From Motiliproteus sp036964625 (GTDB lineage: Bacteria; Pseudomonadota; Gammaproteobacteria; Pseudomonadales; Balneatricaceae), in assembly GCA_036964625.1 (NCBI GenBank), contig JBALTG010000002.1:28317-92316 (forward strand): 64,000 nt of DNA, read 5' to 3'. The notes beneath the pieces were generated by a model. The model was not told where the DNA came from. It saw only the letters and a program-made list of their open reading frames with translations, and did not search any database. Shown in pieces: positions 9,624-18,897 of the stretch. The translations under genes and the position numbers were made by a program. Each line of letters begins with the position of its first letter. Position 1 is the stretch's first letter.

Positions 9624-10885
9624 TCAGTTCGCCCCTGCCTTCACTTTGAACAGGCGCACCTTCTGTCCCGGCTGCAGGTAATGAACGCCGGCGGTTACGA
9701 TCCGCTCGCCGGCCTCCAGCCCGTTGCTGATCTCGATCTGGCTACCTCTCAGCTGGCCGATTCCCACCTCGCGGCGGCGGCCGACCGTCTGGCTGGCCCG
9801 GTCGTAGGTCCAGACGAACTGCCGGCCGTCGCCAGCCGGATCGGCGAATACTACAGTGGCGGGGACTTTGATCAGCGCCGCCTCGGGGCTTCGGCATCGG
9901 GGCTACCTGCACGGGGCGTGGCCTCTACCGAGACGCTCATCCCCGGCAGCACGTTGATATCGGTGGGGGCCGGCATGGAGAGTACGAATTCGAAGGTCTG
10001 GGTATCGGGGTCGGCCGCGGTGGAAAACTCCTTGATGCTGAGGGGAAAGGCTTTGTCGGGGTAAGCCTCCAGCCGTGCCAGCAGGTCGATATCGTGGTTT
10101 TGCCGACCGGCATGGACAATCAGGTTCTCCGGCACCTGAACGCTGATATCCAGGGCGCTGTTGTCCTGCAGGCTCAACACCGGGTCTTTGGCGCGCACGT
10201 TCTGAAAGTTATCCACGTAAAGGGTGGCGATAGTGCCGCTAAAAGGCGCGCGCAGGGTGGTATCGTTAAGCGCCTTACGGGATTTCTCGACGTTGGCGGC
10301 CGCGACAACTCGAGCGGCTCTTAGGCTGTCGACATTGGCGGCGGAGATCAGGCGCTTCTTGAAGATCTTTTCGGCACGTTTGTAATCTGCCAGTGCCCGG
10401 GTGCGTTTCGCCTGATCTGCCTTGAAGTCACTGCGATAATCCCGTTTATCCAGCTGCGCCAACACCTCGCCTTTACTGACGTTCTGCCCCTTCTTAATCG
10501 ACAGTTGGGTCAGGGCACCGGCCACCTGAAATGCCAGGGCGACCTTATTGGCAGCCTCCACTTTACCGGGAAACACCCGGGTTCGGTCGAGGGGGGGGAC
10601 GATCGAGGTCTTCACCGGTCGGATTACTTCGGCTTTAGCCAGGACTGTTTTTTCCTCACAACCTGTTAGTATCAGTGTGCCTAGAAGAAGTAACAGCGAA
10701 CCCCGAAGGGCGAAGGGCGAAGGGTGATAGCGGAGCGATTTGAAAAAGTCATAGGAACATCCTGCCAGAGCCCAAGGGTCACAGATTGAGTAGTACAAGA
10801 TATAGCTAAAATTTATATCATTTGCCCTTTTGAGGCGCCTGTATTTTGAATAATCGACTATGTTCTTTGGGAATGAACGTTTCAA
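9624..10885 (-). pseudogene. RND periplasmic adaptor (membrane fusion) lipoprotein, frameshifted
   Basis: Adaptor linking an RND pump to a TolC channel. The frame from 10885 encodes a leader with lipobox LTGC, a barrel-sandwich/lipoyl segment (KVALAFQVAGALTQLSIKKG), a helical hairpin and a beta-barrel region, then hits a stop at 9872 after APRRR. The missing end continues in another frame as EAALIKVPATVVFADPAGD and finishes HYLQPGQKVRLF at 9624-9626, so a single frameshift lies near 9880. The intact paralogue is at 31384-32499. The stop nearly touches the RND start (9620-9622), as in the intact operon. The true start is uncertain, since the 10885 start gives an unusually long leader. Confidence 0.85.
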
Positions 10886-11036
10886 ATGACCCGGTTTTAG
10901 CGGGTCTCTAAACCATGGCTATTCGGCCATTGGAGGCTACGGCCGCTGTAACCTGGGTGCTTGTAGCACTCAGGATGATGTTGCTCCCTATCAGAGCAAC
11001 TCGCCCAGGCACTGAGCAACAAAGGGGAGTGTGGTT

Positions 11037-11981
11037 TTGAGTCCTGATGAACTGAATCGAATCGACTTTACCTGTTGGTGGCCTTCAATGCCCTGATGGA
11101 CGAGGGCAGTGTATCGCGGGCAGCGGACCGGTTGCATGTTACCCAGCCTGCGATGAGCAAGACACTGCAACGGCTGCGCGACCTGTTCGATGACCCGTTG
11201 TTTACTCGCACGCCCAAGGGGCTGGATCCGACTCCCCGTAGCGGAGGCGCTGCAGCAGTTGATCAAGCTGGTTACCCCGGCGGACTTCGACCCGAAAGCG
11301 TTGGATCGAACCTTCACCTTAGCGATCGCCGACCCGGTTGCCGCGAGATTGATTCCAGTATTGGTCAACAGGTTGGCGGTGGAGGCGCCCGGCGTTGCGT
11401 TAAGATTGCGCGGCTATACCGGCGACAGTGTCCGATCCATGTCCAAAGGGACGCTGGATTTTGTCTGCGGTCTGGTACAGGAGAACCTGCCCGCCGGCGC
11501 CCATGCGCGGATATTGATTCAGTATGAAATATGCTGTCTGGTGCGTGCCAGTCATCCGTTGGCGGGGCGAGCGCGAATGACCATTGAGCAGTTCGTGGCG
11601 TACGAGCATATCAAGCCCTGGTTCCGAGGCATCAATGATAAGGGGATCCTGGATCTTAAACTTAAGGAGATGGGACTGAGTCGTACCATCCGCCTGGAGT
11701 CCTCTCATACGCTGACGATACTGCGAACCCTTCAGTGCACCGATACCCTGCTCGTCGGCATGAGCGACTGGACGAAATTGCTTGAAGGCGGCGATCTGGT
11801 CAAAATTGCGCTTCCAGACCCATTCGAAAGCCATTTCGGCAGCCAGGCCAATATGCACCTATTATGGGACGAGCGTAACCACAGTGATCCCGCCCACCGC
11901 TGGTTGCGGCAGTTGATGGTGGATGTGGCGAGCGAAGAGACGGGGCGGCCCTCGTTCTCCGACCGCGATAGCGACGCCTGA
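11037..11981 (+). pseudogene. LysR-family regulator, two frame-breaking lesions
   Basis: Transcription factor with an N-terminal winged helix-turn-helix and a C-terminal ligand domain. A TTG start at 11037 with AAGGGGAG upstream matches the starts of its paralogues. One base is missing near 11067 (LNRIDL shifts into FNALMDE). A 23-base deletion lies near 11238-11241, where PRS-LELQAPV-AEAL should read through; a GTA microhomology flanks it. The remainder, from AEALQQLIKLVTPADFDP to the end, is intact, including HIKPWFRGINDKG. It is divergent from the broken adaptor gene, so regulator and target appear to have decayed together. Functional paralogue: 53449-54369. Confidence 0.9.
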
Positions 11982-12273
11982 CCGAACTCCCCGTCACAAC
12001 CAGGGCGCGCGACCTGAACCGGTGCCAGCTGGTGCGACAGGCCGTTTTGCCGCGCGTCACCAGCGGCAGCTGAATCTCCTTTTTCTGAGCGGTTATTTGA
12101 TACGGTTCCTGCAGCGAAGTCATTCATCCTCATCGAAGGTCAGCACCTTCCCTGAGGTGGGTTTGAAGGTTATGCCGTGCAGTTATGCAGGATATTAGCA
12201 GGGGGCCTTAGCCGCCTCTGCCAGCCAACTCTATAGTGCTCCCAACCGATAGTACAACCGAGGACGGAGCACG

Positions 12274-12633
12274 ATGAAACTCGAAACGACACTGGCCTTT
12301 TTGGATCTCAGCAGCGTAGCTCAGTTGAATGTGGTACCGGCTATCAGCGATCCTTATCCGGTGACTCCCGAAGCTGTTACCCGCACGGTTGTAAGTGCCG
12401 ACCAGCGGGTGAAGGCAGTACAAGAATCCCCCGAGCTGGATCGGGGTAACCGTCGCCAAACGGCGGTTCAGATCAACAGTCAGCGCCAACAGCAGGATCA
12501 ATTCGATCTTTTTGCGGCCATTGCCACCGGCGGATCACAGGACCATACCAATAAGCCAGGGCTACAAACGTTTGCGGAATTGAATCACCCTTATATCCCT
12601 CTCTGCAGACTGAAAGGGCAAGAAATGATTTGA
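12274..12633 (+). CDS. Small glutamine-rich protein, paralogue of the protein at 58963
   Basis: A 119-residue protein of unknown function. It shares with 58963-59448 the order NVVPAISDP, TPEAVTRTV, QRVKAVQE, ELDRGNRRQ and VQINSQRQQQ, a helical, Gln/Arg-rich core. It has no signal peptide or membrane segment. GGACGGAG lies before the ATG. The C-terminus is about 40 residues shorter than the paralogue and unlike it after FAELNHPY, so this copy may be truncated. Both copies lie downstream of a LysR gene of the same subfamily (11037 and 57688), which suggests a regulator-target or partner relation. That is inference. Confidence 0.6.
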   Translation: MKLETTLAFLDLSSVAQLNVVPAISDPYPVTPEAVTRTVVSADQRVKAVQESPELDRGNRRQTAVQINSQRQQQDQFDLFAAIATGGSQDHTNKPGLQTFAELNHPYIPLCRLKGQEMI

Positions 12634-12672
12634 TATCCATGCTTTGTCTGAGTTACAAACAGCCGGAATGAC

Positions 12673-13896
12673 TTATGTATTGGCCAAGAAAAATGGAATG
12701 ATCATGGCGTTAACCAGGTCAATGAAGAACGCACAAACCAGAGGGACGATAATAAAGGCCAGGTGTGACGCCCCATAACGTTGAGAGACTGCGGACATAT
12801 TCGCCATGGCTGTCGGTGTGGAACCCAGAGAAATGCCACCGAACCCTGCGCAGATGACGGCAGCGTCATAATTGCGCCCCATCACCGGAAAGACCACAAA
12901 CAGGGTGACAGCGATTGCGACCAGAAACTGGGCGCCAAGGATGGTAAAAATGGGGCTGGCTAAATCGACCAGTGCCCAAAGCTGCATGCTCATCAGGGAC
13001 ATCGCCAGAAATGTCCCCAGGGACACATCCGCGATCAGTGCGATGGCGGGCTGGCGGCTCGGCCATGCTGTCCCTGTGATACGGGGGAAGGATTTGGGAA
13101 TAAAATTGGTGATCAGGATCCCCGCAAACAGGCATGTAACAAAAAGAGGTAGTTGCAGCCCCAATTGCTCCAGCCCTTCATTGAGCATAAAGCCAACCAT
13201 TGCACTGATGTGAATGGCGAGGATGGCATCGAGCAACTCCAGGTGACCAATCCCCTGGTTTTTTTCTACCTCGGGAAGCCCGACATCCATCGGCTCGATC
13301 TTGGCCGGTTTTAATTGGTGCCTGGTGATGAGGAACTTGGCGATAGGGCCCCCCATCAGACTGGCCAGGATCAGGCCAAAGGTTGCGCAGGCGATCCCTA
13401 TCTCCATCGCGTTAGAGATACCGAACTCATCGGCGATACGCGGTGCCCAGGCGATTGCCGTGCCATGCCCGCCGATCAAAGAAACGCTGCCGCCCAACAG
13501 GCCCACCGGGGATGGCAAGCCAAACAGCGATGCGATGGTAATCCCGGTGAGGTTTTGTACCACCATGTAACCGATGGTAATCGCCAGCAAAATGACCAGC
13601 GGCTTGCCACCGGTCAACAAGTCTTTCAGGCTGGCGTTGATGCCGATGGTTGTAAAAAAATAGACCAACAGGAAGTCTCGGGCGGCTAAGTCAAAGCTGA
13701 TCTCGATACCCGTCGCAACGTAAACCAGCCCGATGAGCACGGAGAAGAGTAATCCCCCTGTGACGGGCTCTGGAATGCTTAATTCTCTCATAAAGCCGAC
13801 GGCATTGTTTATTCGCTTACCAACAAACAGCACTACTATTCCCAGGGTGACTGCAAAGAAAGAGCTTAGCTGCAGGATGTCATCGTTGAATTCCAT
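12673..13896 (-). CDS. gltS: Sodium/glutamate symporter GltS
   Basis: Inner-membrane secondary transporter that imports glutamate with sodium. The 407-residue length is standard. It has about ten helices arranged as two inverted halves, each with a glycine-rich re-entrant loop: SLIGGHGTAIAWAP in the first half, and GFGGISLGSTPTAMANM in the second. Other family landmarks are GMLxNxA-like segments and GRNYDAAV before the second loop. A remnant of a second, more divergent gltS lies at about 41025-41385 on the same strand. The upstream region is shared divergently with the OmpA-like gene at 14298. Confidence 0.93.
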   Translation of the reverse strand: MEFNDDILQLSSFFAVTLGIVVLFVGKRINNAVGFMRELSIPEPVTGGLLFSVLIGLVYVATGIEISFDLAARDFLLVYFFTTIGINASLKDLLTGGKPLVILLAITIGYMVVQNLTGITIASLFGLPSPVGLLGGSVSLIGGHGTAIAWAPRIADEFGISNAMEIGIACATFGLILASLMGGPIAKFLITRHQLKPAKIEPMDVGLPEVEKNQGIGHLELLDAILAIHISAMVGFMLNEGLEQLGLQLPLFVTCLFAGILITNFIPKSFPRITGTAWPSRQPAIALIADVSLGTFLAMSLMSMQLWALVDLASPIFTILGAQFLVAIAVTLFVVFPVMGRNYDAAVICAGFGGISLGSTPTAMANMSAVSQRYGASHLAFIIVPLVCAFFIDLVNAMIIPFFLANT

Positions 13897-14297
13897 AATC
13901 GCTTTGGTTCCGTATCGAGTTGACTAAAAAGCCTAGTACAGGCTGGCCCATTTAGCTCTATCAATACGCATCACCTGGCGGCTTAATACGTGGTGCAGGG
14001 ACGGGCTACCGTTGGCCACCAGGGTAATTGCTGGAACCTGCTATTTACTGCGGTAGCACCGCGTGAATCATTATTCAGTGAGCCGATTGTTTCCTGAGGG
14101 ATGTTAGTTATCTACGCCCCCGGCTTCACATGACTGCCAGTTATATCCGTAATATCCAGCCTTCATTGTTCAGCGGCAGTCCCGGTCAGTATCATTCCGA
14201 CATCAATACCACAACGACAAATTGACTCCGGCTTAAAGACTTTGCTGTTTGCAGTGTTACAGAGCATCCCATTGGACACATACAAAGGAAAATGACC
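13897..14297. other. Divergent intergenic region between gltS and the OmpA-like gene
   Basis: About 400 bases with no coding frame of note. It must hold the promoters of both divergent genes. I see a TTGACT near 14222 that could be a -35 element for the rightward gene, but no convincing -10 element at standard spacing. Confidence 0.35.
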
Positions 14298-15287
14298 ATG
14301 AACAGAAAGATCAAACTCAGTAATACCACTATCGGTGCACTGGTTTCAGGATTGTTATTTTCGGGCTCTGTCATGGCTGCGGCCGTGGATTCGGCCCCCG
14401 GTTATCTGAAGGATTCATCGGGCAATATCGTTCGCTCCGGCAGCGGCGGTTGTGTCCATACTGGTAGCTGGAATGCCGAGATGGCTACCGTGGTTGGCTG
14501 TGATGGTATCAGCCTTACGCCTAACCTTGAGGTGATTAAAGGGCAGGGGGCAGGAGCTGATCACCAGGTGCTGATCCCGCTCGCTGTCTTGTTTAAGCTT
14601 GGCAGCGCCGAACTGACGGCAACAGGTAAACAGGAACTGCAGTTTTATCGCGACAAAATTGCACCTGAAATGGCGCAATTCTACCGAGGGGGTATCGTGG
14701 GTCATACAGATAATCAGGGGGCCGATGCGTATAACCAAGACCTCTCCATGCGTCGATCTGAAACTGTACGTGACTATCTGGTCAGCCTCGGCGCACCGGC
14801 CGATAAGCTAGTCATCTTGGGCAGCGGAGAAAACCATCCCATTGCAACTAACGATAGCGAACTAGGCCAGCAGCTTAATCGTCGGGTAGCCATTGCCGTG
14901 ACGGGGGAGCTTCGCGGCGAGGATACGATGACATTGCCCAGTGCTGCGTTGTTCGCCCCGTACAGCGCAGAGTTGAGTGCAGAGGGTGAACAGCGCCTCA
15001 AAGACTACGGAGATGAAGTCAAGCGTACCCTGAGTGGCATCTCCAAGATCGACATCATAGGCCATAGCGATAACCGAGCCCAGGTTGAGCTGAGTGATCA
15101 GATCGCCCAAGCACGGGCCGAGACCGTCCGTGATTACTTGGTTCAGGCAGGGGTGCCGGCTGAGCGGATCGACACCTACAGTGCCGGCGCCGATAGCCCG
15201 GTGGCGAGCAACCGCACTGCCGAGGGCCGTGCCGAAAATCGCCGGGTCGATATCTACCTATCCGGTCGGGTTAACGGTAACACTTAG
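14298..15287 (+). CDS. Secreted protein with two tandem OmpA C-terminal domains
   Basis: Predicted envelope protein that binds peptidoglycan through OmpA-like domains. The ATG at 14298 is preferred over that at 14292 because AAAGGAAA then lies at proper spacing. A signal peptide ends near SVMAAA. A cysteine-bearing segment (GGCVHTGSWNAEMATVVGC) follows. Two OmpA domains occupy about residues 89-205 and 210-325; each has the peptidoglycan-contact pattern (GHTDNQG...NQDLSMRRSETVRDYL and GHSDNRA...DQIAQARAETVRDYL) and an N-R-R-V end. There is no beta-barrel, so it resembles stand-alone OmpA-domain proteins. Two domains in one chain is uncommon and could bridge two glycan strands. Confidence 0.88.
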   Translation: MNRKIKLSNTTIGALVSGLLFSGSVMAAAVDSAPGYLKDSSGNIVRSGSGGCVHTGSWNAEMATVVGCDGISLTPNLEVIKGQGAGADHQVLIPLAVLFKLGSAELTATGKQELQFYRDKIAPEMAQFYRGGIVGHTDNQGADAYNQDLSMRRSETVRDYLVSLGAPADKLVILGSGENHPIATNDSELGQQLNRRVAIAVTGELRGEDTMTLPSAALFAPYSAELSAEGEQRLKDYGDEVKRTLSGISKIDIIGHSDNRAQVELSDQIAQARAETVRDYLVQAGVPAERIDTYSAGADSPVASNRTAEGRAENRRVDIYLSGRVNGNT

Positions 15288-15619
15288 AGCGACGCCGAAT
15301 TGTAACGCCGCTGTTGCTTCATCGTGCTCAATATCCGGGCGTTCAAGGTGTAGGCAGGGACATAGCGTAGCCCCTAAGCCTGTCAGAATGCCGGGATTAG
15401 GTGTATAAAAGGGCACCGCGCCCTCATCGTAATCATTGCTCCGTGAGATGTTTAAACCTGTTCAGAACCTCTCTACCAAGCTCTGTTGGATGGATCGCTG
15501 CTATGGTAAGTCCCTAAGTGGCTGACAAAAATTGGCCATTCAGCCGCCATTGCTTCCGGGCACCCTTAGGGAAAAACCCGAGCGATAGCTATCGAAGCGC
15601 TGTTTCAGGAGAAGGACGG
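15288..15619. other. Intergenic region before the AI-2E family gene
   Basis: About 330 bases. A frame in register with the downstream gene extends back to 15518 but without a ribosome site. A TATAAAAGGGCACC stretch near 15402 is AT-rich enough to be part of a promoter. No repeat or RNA gene is seen. Confidence 0.3.
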
Positions 15620-16720
15620 GTGACAGACAAACAACCGGTAAGCGATCAGCGCTTTGTATCGGGTGCCATCGAGGCCGCGATCCGCATTGCTATCTTGGGG
15701 GCTCTCGCCATCTGGTGCTTCCAGGTAGCCAGCCCCTTTCTTGTGCCCTTGGTTTGGGGCGTGATCATTGCGGTGGCAAGTCATCCGATCTATCACTGGT
15801 TGCAGCTGCGCCTGGGTGGGCGCTCTACCTTGGCGGCTTTAGTGTTTACGTTGTTGGGCCTCACGCTATTGATTGCCCCCACCGTCATATTGTCAGCTAC
15901 CTTGATCGACAGTCTTCATCAGTTGGCTGGAGAATTACAGCAAGGGACCTTGTCTGTTCCTCCTCCGCCTGAAGGTGTCGCCCAGTGGCCGCTGGTCGGC
16001 GAGCGTATTGCTGACGTTTGGCTGCTCGCTTCGGAAAATTTACAGGGCGCCGTCGCACAGGCAGGCCCTCAGCTTAAAGGGGTTGGCCAGTGGTTGCTGG
16101 AGTCGCTGGCTAATGTCGGCATGGGTATCTTGCAGTTTGTGGTCGCGATCATTATCGCGGGTATCCTGCACACTAAAGCCGAGCAAGCTGCAATCCTGGC
16201 CCGTTCTTTCGGAATTCGCCTGGCGGGCGCACAAGGACAACGCTATATCGACCTGGCGGCCAAGGTCATCTTCAGTGTTACCCAGGGCGTGCTCGGCGTG
16301 GCCGTCATTCAGTCGCTAATAGCCGGAGTCGGCTTTGTCGTGATGGGTGTTCCCGCAGCCGGCTTCTGGGCCTTTCTCTGTTTATTGCTCGGGGTTGTTC
16401 AGATCGGTGCGATGCCGATCATTCTCGGGGTTGCGCTGTACGTGATATCCATCACCGATCCGGTAGCGGGTGGTGCTTTTCTTATCTGGAGTATTGCCGT
16501 GGGACTACTCGACAACATCCTCAAACCCATTTTGCTGGGGCGAGGGGTTGATGTGCCAATGTTTGTTATCTTCGTTGGCGCTATCGGAGGGTTTATCAGC
16601 ACCGGTATCATCGGGCTCTTTATCGGAGCTGTCGTTATGAGTTTGGGTTACACACTGTTGATGGCTTGGCTTAACGGGGCCGAAACAGAGCCGGTTAGCG
16701 GGGGAAAGTCAGAGGGGTGA
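15620..16720 (+). CDS. AI-2E family transporter (PerM-like)
   Basis: Multi-helix inner-membrane exporter or antiporter of the AI-2E/PerM family, 366 residues. The GTG start at 15620 is chosen for GGAGAAGGA just upstream; the longer frame to 15518 begins with unlike residues. The family signature is in the C-terminal part: a QIGAMPI loop, then LLDNILKPILLGRGVDVP and the terminal GFISTGIIGLFIGAVVMSLGYTLL. The last 90 codons are duplicated at 42883-43153 with about nine in ten bases alike by eye. The gene runs toward an mlaA remnant, just as the duplicated fragment runs toward the intact mlaA. The substrate is not predictable. Confidence 0.9.
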   Translation: MTDKQPVSDQRFVSGAIEAAIRIAILGALAIWCFQVASPFLVPLVWGVIIAVASHPIYHWLQLRLGGRSTLAALVFTLLGLTLLIAPTVILSATLIDSLHQLAGELQQGTLSVPPPPEGVAQWPLVGERIADVWLLASENLQGAVAQAGPQLKGVGQWLLESLANVGMGILQFVVAIIIAGILHTKAEQAAILARSFGIRLAGAQGQRYIDLAAKVIFSVTQGVLGVAVIQSLIAGVGFVVMGVPAAGFWAFLCLLLGVVQIGAMPIILGVALYVISITDPVAGGAFLIWSIAVGLLDNILKPILLGRGVDVPMFVIFVGAIGGFISTGIIGLFIGAVVMSLGYTLLMAWLNGAETEPVSGGKSEG

Positions 16721-16749
16721 CCTATACCATTCGGCTTGGCTTTTACCTC

Positions 16750-16918
16750 AGGATATCGAACTCCCGTTATCTTCAGATAAAGGTAACGGACCTCTTAATT
16801 TGCAGCGCTGAATTGATGATGTTGCGGATCTCACCCAGATTGGAAAAAACGTTTGAGAGACCCGCTTCGACAAAGTCAGGCAGGACGGTTTCATAGGTAT
16901 CAACGACAGGTATAAACA
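16750..16918 (-). pseudogene. mlaA (vacJ) remnant, internal deletion and both ends lost
   Basis: Read leftward, the sequence encodes FIPVVDTYETVLPDFVEAG, then NLGEIRNIINSALQ, matching residues about 73-112 of the intact MlaA at 43335-44084. It then jumps to VRYLYLK and EFDIL, the last residues of that protein. Roughly 130 central codons are deleted at the AAATTAAGAGG junction. The N-terminal third is replaced at 16919 by the start of a 14-base inverted repeat. The position, convergent to the AI-2E gene, is the same as in the intact locus. Confidence 0.88.
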
Positions 16919-16978
16919 CACCTGATTACCCACAAAGCTCAGCCATGATTCAGCCGATCTATTCTCGCGGTCCCGTAG

Positions 16979-17004
16979 GATGCGGTGAGCTTACGAACCG
17001 CATC
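16979..17004. repeat. REP-like hairpin
   Basis: GATGCGGT and ACCGCATC flank a ten-base loop (GAGCTTACGA). The pattern resembles short dispersed palindromes common between genes of gammaproteobacteria. Only one copy was noticed in the window. Confidence 0.5.
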
Positions 17005-17127
17005 AATCAAGAAGTAGCACCTGTACCCTTACCCTGCGCCTGATGTGGTTTGTGCCGCACTACATACTACGTGAGGACTCTGTATCAATTGTCTTTTGTC
17101 GCCATCTGTTGGGGCGCTAGCCTGAAT

Positions 17128-17450
17128 CTTGGAGCCGCGGGGCTCCCGGCGATCTTGTCATTTTTTAGTGCAGCAACGGCTAAGGGATCGCCTGCGGGCA
17201 GGCTCCCTCTGTGTTACCTTTCCGGTGGAGAGCTGTCCGGTCGAAAGCCTGGGTCTTGTGGGAGCCGGGCTCCCGGCGATCTTGTCATTTTTTAGTGCAG
17301 CAACGGCTAGGGGATCGCCTGCGGGCAGGCTCCCACGGTGTGATCTGTCCGGTCGCGAGCCTGGGTCTTGTGGGAGCCGGGCTCCCGGCGATCTTATTAT
17401 TTTTTAGCGCAGCAACGGCTAAAGGGTCGCCTGCGGGCAGGCTCCTACGG
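17128..17450. repeat. Three tandem REP doublets (REPIN-like)
   Basis: Each unit of about 80 bases starts GGGAGCCGGGCTCCCGGCGA, continues with a conserved TTTTTTAGTGCAGCAACGGC core, and ends with the opposed TCGCCTGCGGGCAGGCTCC. The two ends are inverted relatives, so each unit can fold as a long hairpin. Units begin near 17128, 17256 and 17368. The first lacks the leading GTGGGA. Linkers contain a GTCCGGTCG...GCCTGGGT motif that is also repeated. Such elements are mobilised in other bacteria by REP-associated tyrosine transposases; none is seen here. Confidence 0.8.
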
Positions 17451-17572
17451 CGCTATAGCGTCCTATCATTACGGTGTTCAAGGAAAATTTGGCAACGGTA
17501 ATCGCATACATAGCCCTACGTGAGATTGTATTCCTATCGCTCGTCGCTGTGCTAGCTGAGGATCATGGGTAA

Positions 17573-18112
17573 TCAGGTGGGGATATGCCGTAACAGCCAA
17601 CTGTGTGATATTTCATCAAAACAGCTTCGTATGTCACCCTCCATAACCCATTGTGCTGAGTTTCGAGTGGCGAGAACATTGAAGCATTGCTCGATGGCAT
17701 CAGCAGTCGAGCGGTAGGGTCGGAATCCGTAAGAATGTTGGTCCGCGACCGTTTCCGCTACCGGTTGCAATGCGTGAATCCAAAGGGCTTGCATTGCGCG
17801 ATCGGCCATACAAGGTATGCCGAGCCCACGTTTCTTCTTTCCGCCAGATTTGAGGATATATAACCGACGCAGAGGCAAAGGGCTGTAGCCCCGATGCTGG
17901 ATCTGCGCAACGGCTTTTTGTTTGGATGCTGGCGTTGACCATATTTCCCCATCCACTCCTGGCGTCCTTTTGCCTTTGTTCTCCGTCACTCGCTTTACCG
18001 CTAATAGTTTGCCGTAAAACGAGCGAGTGAGCAGACGTTGCAAGGCCTTGACCTTGCCCCATCGCCCTGCTCGGCCGGTTTCCCGGTGGGTACATTGTCC
18101 CCAGAGCTTCAT
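17573..18112 (-). pseudogene. Group II intron reverse transcriptase, N-terminal fragment
   Basis: About 175 residues of a group II intron maturase: GKVKALQRLLTRSFYGKLLAV, TPGVDG, then the RT fingers with KKKRGLGIPCMADRAMQAL and HSYGFRPYRSTADAI, and GDIRSCFDEISH. It ends at HIP-T-stop just before the YADD catalytic motif would come. Full proteins of this family have 400 to 600 residues, so the catalytic palm, the X domain and the endonuclease domain are missing. Truncation coincides with the 14-base inverted repeat at 17566-17579. Confidence 0.9.
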
Positions 18113-18229
18113 ACCACGCAGTTACCCGCGTCGCATGTCTGGGTAGGGAATCGATGGTGGAACATCGAGTGCCATCAGTTCATACATCTCTCCTGTATGC
18201 ACAGAAACTCACGCGACTTCAGGTCGCAC
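17573..18229 (-). mobile_element. Truncated group II intron (5' part)
   Basis: Upstream of the reverse-transcriptase start, the minus strand reads GTGCGACCTGAAG from 18229, which fits the conserved GUGYG 5' end of group II introns. About 115 bases of presumed domain I-IV RNA precede the coding start. The 3' part, including domains V and VI, is absent. The element cannot splice or move by itself. Confidence 0.6.
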
Positions 18230-18439
18230 TTCAAGGTAGTTGGCACTGTTCTCTAGTTCCTACCTCGCTGCCTCAAGCATATTCTCCGGCTTATCGGGAT
18301 TCAGCATAACCACTCCTGCTGGCTCGCAGTTTCTAACTGTTCCAGACCAGCGATTAGGATGTACTGCTTTCGGATTATGGGCCTAACCCAACAACAGAGC
18401 AGCTATATGCCTGAATTATCGGTGTGACTTAAGGTGTTT

Positions 18440-18475
18440 TTCTTACTATTCTTACTATTCTTACTATTCTTACTT
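18440..18475. repeat. 9-bp tandem repeat, four units
   Basis: TTCTTACTA is repeated at 18440, 18449, 18458 and 18467, the last unit ending in TTCTTACTT. It ends 27 bases before the DUF3302 start. The unit is a multiple of three and in register with the gene, so if translation began at the GTG at 18434 it would encode repeated Phe-Leu-Leu. The sister gene at 49871 has no such tract. Confidence 0.85.
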
Positions 18476-18502
18476 AATAATTTCAACGATTTTGGAGCCT
18501 TC

Positions 18503-18895
18503 ATGATGCTGGACTACGTAGCCCTAGGAATTTTAGTCTTCGTTGGAATTACTCTTTTTTACGGAGTTATTGTTATCCACGATATCCCCTATGAAATCGC
18601 CGCGCACCGTGATCATCCTCATCAGGACGCTATTCATGTCGCGGGCTGGGTCAGCCTCTTCACACTGCATGTTCTGTGGCCCTTCCTGTGGATATGGGCC
18701 ACGCTCTATCGTAAAGATCGCGGCTGGGGGTTTCAGCAACAAATTAAAGACGAAAACGAAAACAAAAGCGAAATTGCCCAATTGCGCAAGGAGATAGAAT
18801 GGCTAAAACAACGCATAGGTACACCTTCGATAGACGGTGGTTTTTCTGAGGCCGACAGTATCCAGTCCAACCCAGTAACGCGTGAAGGGGAGTAA
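18503..18895 (+). CDS. DUF3302 inner-membrane protein (YiaW/YibI-like), copy 1
   Basis: A small protein of about 130 residues that accompanies HlyD-type adaptors. The ATG at 18503 is chosen because GGAG lies five bases upstream and it aligns with the start of the copy at 49871. Two membrane helices (residues about 4-24 and 48-70) flank the conserved DIPYEIAAHRDHPHQDAI loop, followed by WATLYRKDRGWGF and a charged coiled-coil tail. The HlyD gene begins two bases after its stop, so the two form an operon. In enterobacteria the related yiaW/yiaV pair has the same order. Function is unknown; a partner of the adaptor is likely. Confidence 0.88.
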   Translation: MMLDYVALGILVFVGITLFYGVIVIHDIPYEIAAHRDHPHQDAIHVAGWVSLFTLHVLWPFLWIWATLYRKDRGWGFQQQIKDENENKSEIAQLRKEIEWLKQRIGTPSIDGGFSEADSIQSNPVTREGE

Positions 18896-18897
18896 TC

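Larger units (their letters stand above)
16919..17579. repeat. 14-bp inverted repeats marking two truncation points
   Basis: CACCTGATTACCCA at 16919-16932 begins exactly where mlaA similarity stops. Its perfect inverse, TGGGTAATCAGGTG at 17566-17579, lies exactly where reverse-transcriptase similarity stops. The roughly 660 bases between hold REP-type repeats and no gene. The arrangement looks like a recombination or inversion scar. Confidence 0.65.

Noticed and set aside
17128..17450. CRISPR array
   Set aside because: The repeats are palindromic doublets of about 80 bases with related, not unique, linkers, and there are no cas genes.
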